Shown: in pieces, positions 1 to 9,000 of the stretch
Layout of the letters: every line of letters begins with the position of its first letter
Numbering within the stretch: position 1 is the first letter of the stretch
From: Algoriphagus ratkowskyi
GTDB taxonomy: Bacteria > Bacteroidota > Bacteroidia > Cytophagales > Cyclobacteriaceae
Assembly (NCBI RefSeq): GCF_002150505.1
Contig: NZ_MSSV01000007.1
Location: forward strand, 248,001 to 312,000
Length of the DNA stretch: 64,000 bases
Direction of reading: 5' to 3'
Notes under the pieces: model-generated
Databases searched by the model: none
What the model saw: only the letters and a program-made list of their open reading frames with translations
Told to the model about the DNA's origin: nothing
Translations under genes and position numbers: made by a program

Positions 1-269
1 AAGGAACTGTTGTTTTGGAACGATACGCAGGATTCGCATTTACCGCAAGCTTCGAAGTCAGCTTGCAAATCTTCGCAGTTAATAGTCTTCGCTAGAATAC
101 GCGCACAGGTAGTCTTCCCCACTCCACGCGGGCCACAAAACAAAAAAGCCTGCGCTAAGTGGTTGTTTTTTATGGCATTCTGAAGCGTGGTGGTGATATG
201 TTGCTGACCAACTACGCTTTTGAAATCTGCCGGTCTATACTTTCTTGCCGAAACGACGAAATTTTCCAT
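1..269 (-). CDS. dnaX: DNA polymerase III subunit gamma/tau, N-terminal part (cut by window edge)
   Basis: This is the start of the clamp-loader ATPase of the replicative polymerase, a cytoplasmic core gene. Translation of the minus strand from the ATG at 267-269 gives MENFVVSARKYRPADFKSVV, then GQQHITTTL, a Walker A (GPRGVGKTT) and the first cysteines of the zinc module (CGKCESC). These are hallmarks of DnaX. The gene runs off the left edge, so only about 89 codons are seen. It is divergent from ssrA, with about 180 bases between them. I am very sure of the family. Confidence 0.95.
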   Translation of the reverse strand, partial: MENFVVSARKYRPADFKSVVGQQHITTTLQNAIKNNHLAQAFLFCGPRGVGKTTCARILAKTINCEDLQADFEACGKCESCVSFQNNSS

Positions 270-403
270 CACCGCAAGATATAAAAAACTCTATACTCAG
301 GAAGCCCTACAACTGGCATTTTCAGAGAATTTTAGCTAATACTTTGATTTACAAATGGATGAAAACTTAAGTATTTAAAGGAAAACTCTTAGAGTAAAAT
401 CTC

Positions 404-436
404 TTGATCTTCGGAACGAAAATTGTATTACTTTTG
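404..436 (+). promoter_or_regulatory. Predicted ssrA promoter
   Basis: TACTTTTG at 429-436 matches the Bacteroidota -7 consensus TAnnTTTG exactly. A TTG at 404-406 lies 22 bases upstream, close to the expected -33 spacing. The mature tmRNA 5' end is 17 bases downstream. The match is seen; promoter activity is inferred. Confidence 0.55.
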
Positions 437-452
437 TCATCCTTACACAAAT

Positions 453-855
453 GGGGCTGACCGGTATTGACAGTAAGAGTAAAGATCGGGCTCGCATGCA
501 GGCTGGAGTATGTACGGCCTTAAAATATTCATACGCACTATAAATGGCGAAGAATCTTACGCTATGGCTGCCTAATCTTACCCTAACAGGAAAGAAAGCT
601 TAAAGGGTTGAGTTACGAGAGTAATTCCCCAGCCACATCTCTCCGCCCCCCGTCCTTTCGGGGTGGATTCCGGGATGTCGACTTGATCGGACTGCTGCTT
701 GTGATGCTATTATGCAAGCCTAAGACCCAGTAGCTAAGTCGAAACTAGGTGTGTCACCCAGCATATTTCGATCGAAAATCCAACAGGTGACTAAGCATGT
801 AGAAGGTACGTTGTTTCCTTATCTGGACGTGAGTTCGAATCTCACCAGCTCCACC
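453..855 (+). ncRNA. ssrA: tmRNA
   Basis: tmRNA rescues stalled ribosomes by acting as an alanyl-tRNA and then as a short mRNA that adds a degradation tag. The 5' GGGGCTG (453-459) pairs with CAGCTCC near the 3' end to form the acceptor stem. The T-arm GTTCGAATC precedes it, and a discriminator A and CC follow. The tag frame is readable at 546-575: GEESYAMAA then TAA, a tag type known from Cytophagales. The final A of CCA is not encoded here. The convergent recombinase gene overlaps the last 37 bases. The gene itself looks intact. Confidence 0.95.
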
Positions 856-2369
856 CCATGAGAGAGAGGCGATTTTATCGCTTTTTTCTCATTTTTTTTG
901 CCTTGTAACTCTCTGTCTATCAAATACATTGAGTTGACTATAGAATTAATTCTAGTGGTTCGACTTTTAGATTTGTCAAAACACAGTTTTTCAGGAAAAA
1001 TCGAACCAATCAGCATCCTTTTTTGTGCTACCGAAGCATTCAAAAACAATTCGTCAAGTTTTGAAAGTCTATTAACACACTGATTTACAATATCTTTTAC
1101 ATGTAAATCTGTCTTGGGTTCATTCAATGTCAGTTGCTTCTCGAGTTCGACTATTGTCTCATTTGTAATTGTCTTAATTTCCTTATAATCGGCCCCATCT
1201 ATATCTCCTACCAAAAGTAAATTGCGCGCGTTTTTAAGCCGTTCATGTTGCTCTTCTATTTTGTCAGAAAGCCTTTTACGTTGGTCTATACCATTCTTGA
1301 AACTATTCTCAACCATTATTCTTAAGGTCTGTTGATACGCTTCTTTGGTTCCACCCTTTAAACTAAACTTCCGCAGCTCCTTCATAAGAGTATCATGAGC
1401 CTCCTGAACTTGGGAGCGATAGCCACATTTGGATTTGCAGTGGTAATAAAAGTATCTTTTTGTTCTTCCTTTTGATGCGCTTCCTGTTAAAACGTGTCCA
1501 CACTTAGGGCAAAGCAAATAGCCTCTTAGTGGAAAACTCTCATCTGTATCCTCCTTCGACTGGATTGTAGGCCTACCATTATTAGCGAGCAAAATCTGTA
1601 CTTTCAAAAAATCATCCTCTAAAACAATTCCTTCATGTAAGCCTTCAACTAATTTCTCTCTTTCTTCCTCAAAAGCTGGGACAAATATTTTCCCGCAGTA
1701 AACGGGATTCCTTATTAGCCTATGAAAATTAGGACGACTCGTCTTAAGTCCTTTCTCCCTTGCCATCTCCCAAATCTTATCAACTGGATGGACATTCTCC
1801 AATACTATTTGGAAAGACCATCGTATAAGGGAAGCTGCAGGTTCTATTGGCTCAATAAATTTCCTTCTACCTTCTGCCTTATTTATGTAACCAACTGGTG
1901 CCATTCTAAGGAATCGTCCTTCCTTTAAGCCTCTTCTCATTCCAAAGAAAATATTTAGTCCCCTCCTGTCATTTTCCACTTCAGGAGTTGCAAGGTATAT
2001 TGCCAGCATAATTTTGGACTCCGGCACCTTCATATCTAGTGGTTGCTCAATGGCCTGCGGTTCTATGCTTAATTTTTTCAGTGTATTAATCATTGCATAT
2101 GCATCACCCGCATTTCGGCTGAACCTATCCCATTTACAAAAAAGTACAATATCAACACCCCTACCCTTATTTTTTTTCCATTCCGAGAGTAAACGTTGCC
2201 ATCCTGGTCTGTTAAAGGACTTTGCAGACTGTTCTTCCGAAACTACTTTTCTGATTAAAATATCTTGCGCTTCACAATACTTCCTCAGAGCCTCTTCTTG
2301 GGCTCGGGGACTATAACCATACTTTTGATCATCGGTACTCACTCGGATGTAAAGGTCAGCAGTTTTCAT
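819..2369 (-). CDS. Large serine recombinase (site-specific integrase)
   Basis: This enzyme cuts and rejoins DNA through a serine-phosphate link and probably integrates the element lying to its right. Residues 1-150 form the resolvase-like domain, with nucleophile Ser11 in YIRVSTDDQ. A recombinase domain follows, then a zinc ribbon near residues 290-320 (CPKCG and a later CxxxC), then a coiled coil. The length of 516 aa fits the family. The last dozen residues (VELVRFELTSR) are encoded by the antisense of the ssrA 3' end, so the C-terminus depends on where the element is inserted. The start follows the 52-aa gene by three bases, suggesting one operon. Confidence 0.9.
   Translation of the reverse strand: MKTADLYIRVSTDDQKYGYSPRAQEEALRKYCEAQDILIRKVVSEEQSAKSFNRPGWQRLLSEWKKNKGRGVDIVLFCKWDRFSRNAGDAYAMINTLKKLSIEPQAIEQPLDMKVPESKIMLAIYLATPEVENDRRGLNIFFGMRRGLKEGRFLRMAPVGYINKAEGRRKFIEPIEPAASLIRWSFQIVLENVHPVDKIWEMAREKGLKTSRPNFHRLIRNPVYCGKIFVPAFEEEREKLVEGLHEGIVLEDDFLKVQILLANNGRPTIQSKEDTDESFPLRGYLLCPKCGHVLTGSASKGRTKRYFYYHCKSKCGYRSQVQEAHDTLMKELRKFSLKGGTKEAYQQTLRIMVENSFKNGIDQRKRLSDKIEEQHERLKNARNLLLVGDIDGADYKEIKTITNETIVELEKQLTLNEPKTDLHVKDIVNQCVNRLSKLDELFLNASVAQKRMLIGSIFPEKLCFDKSKSRTTRINSIVNSMYLIDRELQGKKNEKKAIKSPLSHGVELVRFELTSR
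825..855. other. Probable attachment site (3' end of ssrA)
   Basis: The T-arm and acceptor end of ssrA abut a serine recombinase gene whose last codons are antisense to it. tmRNA 3' ends are common integration targets. The exact crossover cannot be placed, because a second copy of this stretch was not found in the window. Confidence 0.5.
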
Positions 2370-2372
2370 TCT

Positions 2373-2531
2373 TTAAACTTTAAGTAATTGACTTATACAT
2401 AATTTACTAAATCTCTCTATCAGCTCCAATATCTTAGTTGATTTTTCAATTGTAATTTCTTCACCGTGTTTATTAAATATTTCCTGAAGTTTCTCCGGCG
2501 ATAAATTTTCCCATTTTTTGGTTTTATCCAT
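2373..2531 (-). CDS. Small protein upstream of the recombinase, 52 aa
   Basis: I do not recognise a family. The protein begins MDKTKKWENLSPEKLQEIF and is short, charged and probably helical. The start is supported by a strong Shine-Dalgarno (AGGAGGG) a few bases upstream, which is uncommon in Bacteroidota. The stop is three bases before the recombinase ATG, so the two are surely co-transcribed. It could be a directionality or accessory factor for the recombinase, but that is only inferred from position. Confidence 0.65.
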   Translation of the reverse strand: MDKTKKWENLSPEKLQEIFNKHGEEITIEKSTKILELIERFSKLCISQLLKV

Positions 2532-2606
2532 ATTAGCCCTCCTTTTTAGCTAATGTGTATATCCAACCTTGCAAATTATCACATCGAAGACCGAAGTTGG
2601 AACTAC

Positions 2607-2810
2607 TTAAAGTCGAATAAAAAGGGGATTCCCCCTTCCCATTAATAATTCTACTATATCCACAAAGGAATAGTATCCAGCCACAGTAATATTAACATGG
2701 GCTGTAGTAGCTTCAAAAAAATAATCCAGCGTATCAAGCGATCCACCGGATTTAAATGAGCTGAATCCTAAAATATTTAAATGGTTAGAAGCAAAGTCCT
2801 GACGCCTGTC
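2607..2810 (-). pseudogene. Remnant of a RadC-like gene (C-terminal end)
   Basis: An open stretch without a good start reads AHVNITVAGYYSFVDIVEL near its end. This closely matches the end of the intact RadC-like protein at 16087-16557 (HVIVTVDGYYSFADEGEL). The metal-binding HNHPSG part is missing, so this is a decayed tail of a second copy. The left boundary is approximate. Confidence 0.45.
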
Positions 2811-2846
2811 AAATATTTTCTATCCATTGGGGTTTGGGTAACGTCT

Positions 2847-3068
2847 CTATAAATCCCCAATATCCTTCAAGTAATACTCTACCATTTCATTCCCTTTTTC
2901 ATTCAACTCATCCATAGGAATCATCTCCTTGACCTCTTTCTTTATTTTCTTGAATGAACCGATCTCAAACCCGATCTTCATCTGAACTCTGCTTTTACAT
3001 AGACTTGATTTCTCTTTAAAGAAAGGATTAACGGGTCTATTACCACAGAGCGGATGACTTTTACCCAT
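2847..3068 (-). CDS. Hypothetical 73-aa ORF, doubtful
   Basis: The reading frame is lysine-rich (KKIKKEVKEM) with an acidic tail. Its ATG lies inside a perfect hairpin (3061-3092). No signal sequence, domain or ribosome-binding site is evident, and it sits among gene remnants, so it may be non-coding or a fragment of a larger lost gene. A shorter product from an internal ATG (MIPMDELNEK) is equally possible. Confidence 0.25.
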   Translation of the reverse strand: MGKSHPLCGNRPVNPFFKEKSSLCKSRVQMKIGFEIGSFKKIKKEVKEMIPMDELNEKGNEMVEYYLKDIGDL

Positions 3069-3092
3069 AGGAATGGTTCTTCCTATGGGTAA
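3061..3092. repeat. Perfect 13-bp inverted repeat with 6-base loop
   Basis: TTACCCATAGGAA (3061-3073) is mirrored by TTCCTATGGGTAA (3080-3092). No T-run follows on either strand, so it is not a typical terminator. It could be an operator or a leftover of a mobile element. Confidence 0.8.
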
Positions 3093-3396
3093 GTTCGAAG
3101 CCCAAGCCTAACTATCGAAATTCCGTGCCTCTTATCCATCCATGTTGGTAATGGTATAACGGTTGCGCTATACAGTATTCTGTTCGAATCAATCTCTATG
3201 CAGAATCGTAAGCCAGAATACAATCCCTATCCTGCTTTAGCAATTCTTAGTAAGAGATCTCTGCTTTGCCGGTAGATCAAGTTGTTAGTGCTAAAAGTGT
3301 TCATCCGAAGCTTCAGTGGCAATCCACTTGGCTATTTCTCGCTATAGCTACACTCTCTAAGCACTAAGTTCAACACCATTTGAAGCATACCGTTTT
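3093..3396. other. Gene-free stretch
   Basis: I see no supported gene or RNA in these 304 bases downstream of the toxin locus. Confidence 0.5.
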
Positions 3397-3861
3397 TCAC
3401 GGCTTATTTTTTTTAGGACCGGCACCCACATACCTTCCATCCTGAATAATAATTCTATTCCGCTGGACTGTATCTGCTTCAGGTTTAACTTTCAGTTTGC
3501 TCTTTGATGAATTGAATAAATCTTTCCTCTGCTTCAAGCTCATCATCCTTTCAGACCTATAAGCTGAACCTGTACCAATATCTTGTCCCTGTTGCAAATA
3601 AAATCTCTTTTCACTGACTTTATCATTTTCAGATGTAGTCGGGTTAGCTATTCTCAAATCTTTTCTAACTACTATTAAACCTTTGTTCTTTTCTGGATTC
3701 GCACCAATATATAACCCCTGTTCGATTTTAAACCGCCGTGTACTATCATTTTTGGATTCAGGTTCCCCTAATTTTTTTGCTGTTTCTTTAACCTGAGAGA
3801 AGGCTAAAGTTCCAAGCAAAACAAAACATATAGAAAAGAGTATCTTCAGCTTAGTTTGCAT
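3397..3861 (-). CDS. Small exported protein with three internal repeats
   Basis: The family is not recognised. A Sec signal peptide (about residues 1-22, ending in LAFSQ) predicts export. The mature part contains a motif three times: RFKIEQGLYIGAN at residues 43-55, RFYLQQGQDIGTG at 86-98 and RIIIQDGRYVGAG at 136-148. Each has a basic residue, a hydrophobic stretch, Q-x-G and then I/V-G. The first and last copies are followed by a lysine-rich segment with KNK. The 11-base overlap with the fibre-like gene upstream suggests translational coupling and a shared role in the toxin locus. Nothing points to an enzyme. Confidence 0.75.
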   Translation of the reverse strand: MQTKLKILFSICFVLLGTLAFSQVKETAKKLGEPESKNDSTRRFKIEQGLYIGANPEKNKGLIVVRKDLRIANPTTSENDKVSEKRFYLQQGQDIGTGSAYRSERMMSLKQRKDLFNSSKSKLKVKPEADTVQRNRIIIQDGRYVGAGPKKNKP

Positions 3862-4813
3862 TTTGTAAGTTTTTAAGTTTTTGTCTTAGCTCTTGATTTT
3901 CTTTCTCAAGCAATTCCAGTTTTTTCTGATGCTCTATTAGATACAAAGTAATTTCTTCAACTTTTTTCAAAAGAATAGCATCCATCTGCCCTAGATTTAT
4001 TCCATCTAAAGCAACTGTTTCGGCGGATGGAACTTCAGGTAAAGTACCGTTCTCCTGTATAAATTGATCCAATTCTTTTAAGTCTAGTCTCTGATATCCT
4101 TCTTTAAACACATAATCAGGCCATGCTGTCTGCAGTTTTACATCTATGGACTCTGCCACTACCGAACCGGCGACTGCCAACTGATACTCTGTAGCCTCAG
4201 TTCCGATACCTACCCTCCCATGGAAGACGGCTGTGGTATCAGGGGCCAGAGACAACACCTTATATAGTTCGGTCCCGTCACTGTATTCAAAGTGAAACTT
4301 CTTGTAATTTCCAGTACCTCTTTTTTGTAGGCGTATGCCAAAGCTGCTGTTGCTAGGATAGTTCATATTATAGAGGTCGAGAAACTCCTCCTCATTGTCC
4401 CCATTGACTAGGGCAAGGGTGGACTCGTAGGCCTGTCTGGAAGCAGTCGGGCTCCAAATCTTAAAAATGGTGAAGTCGGATCCATACCTCCTGATATAGG
4501 GGATGCCTGAAGGAGGATAAACCATAATCAAGGAAGAACCATCCTCTTCGAAAATATCATAAGATCTGTCAAATCGAAGTCCACCATCTTCTAATACTGC
4601 GGCGGAACCATCCAAATTTCCCTGAACTATAAATGGATCCTGATACCCATGGGTTAGACCATACACTTTTAGATTTCTGTGCTGAACCCAAGCGCCATTA
4701 TCAAGGCCAACTCTATTAGTAGTTTCTGCTCCGTTATTAGTCACAGACTGAAGCGTTTCCTGAGCTATTGCTCCGCCAGAAATAAGAAAAAGAAAGTAAA
4801 CAAGTTTTTTCAT
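3851..4813 (-). CDS. Exported fibre-like protein with C-terminal coiled coil
   Basis: A signal peptide (MKKLVYFLFLISGGAIAQ) is followed by a beta-rich body. Near residue 200 is the element HGRVGIGT, then AVAGSVVAESIDVKLQ and WPDYVFKEGY. This arrangement is familiar from Bacteroidota fibre-like proteins often encoded next to RHS genes. The last 40 residues (LLEKENQELRQKLKNLQ) form a coiled coil, probably for trimerisation. It is expected at the cell surface. It overlaps the next gene and follows the toxin and immunity genes. The exact role is unknown; a surface or delivery accessory is my inference. Confidence 0.75.
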   Translation of the reverse strand: MKKLVYFLFLISGGAIAQETLQSVTNNGAETTNRVGLDNGAWVQHRNLKVYGLTHGYQDPFIVQGNLDGSAAVLEDGGLRFDRSYDIFEEDGSSLIMVYPPSGIPYIRRYGSDFTIFKIWSPTASRQAYESTLALVNGDNEEEFLDLYNMNYPSNSSFGIRLQKRGTGNYKKFHFEYSDGTELYKVLSLAPDTTAVFHGRVGIGTEATEYQLAVAGSVVAESIDVKLQTAWPDYVFKEGYQRLDLKELDQFIQENGTLPEVPSAETVALDGINLGQMDAILLKKVEEITLYLIEHQKKLELLEKENQELRQKLKNLQNAN

Positions 4814-4995
4814 AATACTATAGTTATTTTATATAATTATTTTAACAATACACATATATAATCTTACTGTTGCAGTAGCACTTAAAATTATACTCTATGT
4901 AGACACCTATTTTGATAAAGCAATAAAGAATGGTTTATCAAAATAAAGAGTTTTTAATCTGGTAATGGAATGATTAAATAACATTAAACTATATG

Positions 4996-5445
4996 TTAAT
5001 AGATAGGGAAGTAAAGCCTAACCTCTCGTTTTGCTTTAAATGAAAGACCCTCATAATATTTGAATTTATTAGTACACCTACCATCTTGACCAAACAAACT
5101 GATTAAAGTACGAGACGAGCCATAATATTCAACAAGTATATAACTTGTGAATATATTCTTAAGAATTGATGATACAACCAAAAAATTATCCCTTAAATCG
5201 TTATCTGACCAATCTAAGGCTTCTGATATTCTATCCAATCTAATTTCCATCCCCATTTCCGTAATAGTTAAGCTCAGCGGAATCTTATTATGATTACTTA
5301 CAGTTAAATTGATTCTCAACCAAGATTTCATTGACATCTCATCCACGGAAAAATCAGAATTTTCAAACAAATGACAAACATCGATTTCATCTAATACTCT
5401 ATTTAATAATTTTATTTTTTCTGACACTTCTAAAGTATAGTTCAT
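4996..5445 (-). CDS. Hypothetical cytoplasmic protein, immunity candidate
   Basis: A protein of 149 aa with no signal peptide or membrane segment and no recognised domain. It begins four bases after the orphan toxin-tip-like ORF (5450-5701), an order typical of toxin then immunity in RHS loci. The size and mixed alpha/beta character fit immunity proteins, which are very diverse. The assignment rests on position only. Confidence 0.55.
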   Translation of the reverse strand: MNYTLEVSEKIKLLNRVLDEIDVCHLFENSDFSVDEMSMKSWLRINLTVSNHNKIPLSLTITEMGMEIRLDRISEALDWSDNDLRDNFLVVSSILKNIFTSYILVEYYGSSRTLISLFGQDGRCTNKFKYYEGLSFKAKREVRLYFPIY

Positions 5446-5449
5446 GGTT

Positions 5450-5701
5450 TTAAGGTATTAGTCCAAGATTGAAAAGTGAACGCTTTAAGTTAATAGACAG
5501 GTTGGCAAAACTATTTGGCACAAAACTTCTAGGAACGTACATGTGGAACAGCGAAATATTGGGATTTACTGAACTAGATCCTATTCCAATTCTAAATTTG
5601 TAATCCCTTTGTCCAGCAGGATTTGTTCCAGTAAACCAACCTGCCTTAAACAGTCCACCTCCTTGATAATACCCATTGTGCATTTGCAGCAGGACTACCA
5701 T
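5450..5701 (-). CDS. Orphan RHS toxin-tip-like ORF
   Basis: An 83-aa ORF with no obvious start of its own. It reads GGLFKAGWFTGTNPAG, then a basic, aromatic region. It lies downstream of the full RHS gene and just before a possible immunity gene, as expected for a displaced C-terminal toxin tip that can be swapped onto the main RHS protein. No repeat-core sequence is present upstream in frame, so it is probably not expressed alone, or is a relic. The toxin activity is not recognisable. Confidence 0.4.
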   Translation of the reverse strand: MVVLLQMHNGYYQGGGLFKAGWFTGTNPAGQRDYKFRIGIGSSSVNPNISLFHMYVPRSFVPNSFANLSINLKRSLFNLGLIP

Positions 5702-5787
5702 GTAGAAGGTTTCCCAAATCTTTCACTCAAAAACAGTTTTGTCTGAAGATACTCCCCCCTGACGGCAATTCTTTACAAGCATATAAG

Positions 5788-6051
5788 TTACACCTTAGAT
5801 CCCAGCTCCTTGAGTTCTTTCATATACACGTTCAATTTATTTTGTTTTTCTCTATCTCTTAAATCTATATCCCTGATTGATCCTACTCCACCCCAAATCA
5901 TTGATGATTTAAATTCCTTTCTAAATTTTTTGACATCATTTATCTCAACACAATAAATCAACTTTCTAATTGTTTCAGATTGTGCACTAAACCCCTGATC
6001 CCTTAGGAAAATGTATAACTGTTCAAGCAATTGGTTTAATTTTTGATCCAT
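5788..6051 (-). CDS. Predicted immunity protein for the RHS toxin
   Basis: A small cytoplasmic helical protein of 87 aa. The segment SMIWGGVGSIRDIDL resembles small proteins (possibly DUF6966) found next to polymorphic toxins; I give that family name from memory only. It starts four bases after the stop of the giant RHS gene, the classic place for the cognate immunity gene. It would bind and block the C-terminal tip before export. The function is inferred from position. Confidence 0.6.
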   Translation of the reverse strand: MDQKLNQLLEQLYIFLRDQGFSAQSETIRKLIYCVEINDVKKFRKEFKSSMIWGGVGSIRDIDLRDREKQNKLNVYMKELKELGSKV

Positions 6052-6055
6052 AGTC

Positions 6056-9000
6056 TTAAAATTTTGTTCTTGTTACATTTCTTGGAGACCATATCACCTT
6101 ATTCCATGACTGACCGATTCGAAGTTCAGGAACGAGTCTTCCAAAGTTGCCATCCAGAGGTTTTGCAAGTCCAAAGCCATTTATATCACCCAATCTAACT
6201 TTCCCTCTTAGTAGAAAAGCTCCCGAGTTATTGTTGGGTAGTCCTGCGAAATTCCGATATGTCCCTCCGTACAATTTAGGATTAATCGGGGACCAAAAAT
6301 TACCAAGTCTACCTGCACCACCTCCATACACTCGATAAACAGGGATTTTGAGATTACCTATTCCCCTAGCAGCCTGTCCTATTCTTGTTGCAGGGAGCAA
6401 AAATCCAGCTGCAAAAATACCTGCTTGAGTAACAGGATGATTTGCAAACGCTTCACGAGCTCCATAGACTCCTGCCAAGACTGGATTTGATCCACTTGCG
6501 AATAATTTGTGCCAATCCGCTACATCAAACCCTTTTAACGCTTCAATGCTTTGAGAAGGCAGAGGATAGTAATCATCATTTGGATAACCAAGATTATAGT
6601 TCTTAGCGGTTGCATCATATCCTTGAGAAAGGCCCAATGGATTAGCATCACTCATAACTTGACCTGTCATCGCTGCACTTCCTATGGCCGTCATCCATTC
6701 CATAGGGTTACTTGGCATCCCGCCTCCTGCTAAAGTTCCTGTAAATGACCCTAATGCCCCCCCTATAAAATTGGAAGTTTGTACCCCTACGCCAACAGCA
6801 TTCAGGCCAGCTGAAAATCCTGCCCCTGCCCCGGCAGTTAATCCTCCAATCGCTGCTCCTTTTCCTACTTGGGCAGCAAATTGTCCCCAGTTCCAACTTT
6901 GCCCTGATATTACTGTAGTAGCTGCATAGGATGCTGCACTAACCCCTGCACTGACAATCGCAGCTTTTGCAGCTAATACTAAAATTGGAAGAACGGCAAA
7001 CTCACCATCAGGATCGACCATCATCACTGGATTATTCCCCATGCCCAAATAAGGCGATGCAAACTGATTCTGAGGATCCATAGCTAGCCACCTGCCCAAT
7101 GCAGGATCATATTGCCGGGCATGGAAGTCATACCAGCCGGTCTCACTATCCCAATTCTTATTCTGGAACAATTCTCTAGTCTCCTCTTCCCCTTCCCTAA
7201 GCTCTTGCAAAGCAATCATGCCATAGCTATAATATACTGTGCCCTGAATAAAGGGGGACTCACTTACTTGCACACTAAAGTCGTCAAAGAATGCCTCGGA
7301 TGGCTCTTGGCTATCATTACTTAGATATATGTAATAATAGCCTGGCTCCTCTGCCACAACCTCCTGATACAGCCGTTCATGAGCTACATTTGTTCCGTCT
7401 TCACGAGCGGTCTCACTGAGCTGCACAAACCCTCCATGCTTATAATTTTTATCCTTATCAAAAAAGATATAATTCAAATAAGCAGGTGGTGCCTTGCTTT
7501 CCTTGGAATTCTTGACAAGCAAACCTCCAAATGGACTGCTATTTTCAGACAGTGAGCTGTACTGAGCTGCTGATACTACACCATCAAACCCTGCAGATAC
7601 TCCACTGCTTGCCAATGTATTTACTAAGGAGATGAGCATTGGACTCATCTTCTTTTTGTTTAGATCAAGGTATTTACCAAATGCCTCCATCCTTACTGTA
7701 TCTCCCAGCAAAACATGTATTGCTTTTGCAATGCCAATATTCTCACCTTGCCCACCAGCAAGTCTTATGGCAACTTGACTATCTTTTGCTTTTGTATGAT
7801 TAAAAAGGGATTCTGAAACTCGTGTGGCATTTTCATAATCAATAAATTGTTGGCTTTCTGCTTCATATGAATTGTCTTCAAATGTTGCCAGACTATTTAC
7901 CATATCAGCGGTCTCTTGCATAACGACCCAATTGTTCCCTAAATGGTCTAGCATGTAATACCGATATTTCCCAGTTGCCACGTCCAATTGTCCCATTGGG
8001 TGATTAATAAATTTAACCACCCCATTTTCCAATTCTAACTCCCCCACATAATCTCTTGTAAGGCTGGTTTGCCCTGATATATCTCTAACTTCCTTAAACC
8101 GATCGCCTCCTGCATTGTATGTATATTGAATAGTATTCCCGTTCGAAAAACTAACATTTTGAGGCAGATCAATTACATTATAACTAATGGATGAGATCCC
8201 CTTATTCTTGTCTTGAATCAGGTTTCCAGCAGCACTATAATAATAATCATTCCCTGAGGTATTGCCGTCATTAAAGCCAGTGGCCTTAGTGGAAGCTGGA
8301 GCATTGTCTATTACTGACAGAAGTTGATTGCCTGAATAAGTGTAAGATAGCTGGTCTGTAACTGGGGTAGTAGATGATCCATGCAAACGTCTTGTCAATC
8401 CAAGTATGTTACCGTTATCACTATAGGATATTTGGTTTTCATCAAAAGCATTGGGAATACTCCAAGTGGATGAACCTATAGGCCTTATTTTAGTGTCCGT
8501 ATCTGTCAATCTACCGGCAAGATCATATGTATAATTAAAGGCTGCCTCTATATCTAGCATATTTACACTGCTCACCGTGGACGAAATCATCCCATCATAG
8601 CGAGAAGTACTTCCAGACCCAATATCCTGATTATAACCTATCTTCTCGTTGAAAACCACTTCATCTGTGGTTGGAATTCGGTAATCAAGTTCTTTTAACC
8701 AGCCTTGCGGAGTATATTCTTCCTCAAGATTATAAAAATAGCTTGCGCCATTATCCCTACTGTGTACATCTGTCAGATAAGCCTGACCTAACTCATTATA
8801 AGAAGTGGAGCTAAGTAGGATTTCGTCTTCACTATTATACTTGTGGAAGGTATCCAAGAGCCTTCTTTGATGGTCGTAGGTATATCTATAGCGAATTGCA
8901 TGGTTCCCCATACTTCCTGAATATTCATTAAGGTGCTCTAACACTTCTCCCGAATAAGCATAAGCGATGGTATTCCTTATTAATCCATTAAGGTGATGGC

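Noticed and set aside
825..855. Separate tRNA gene overlapping the recombinase end
   Set aside because: The T-arm and acceptor sequence belongs to the tmRNA; no D-arm or anticodon arm is present.
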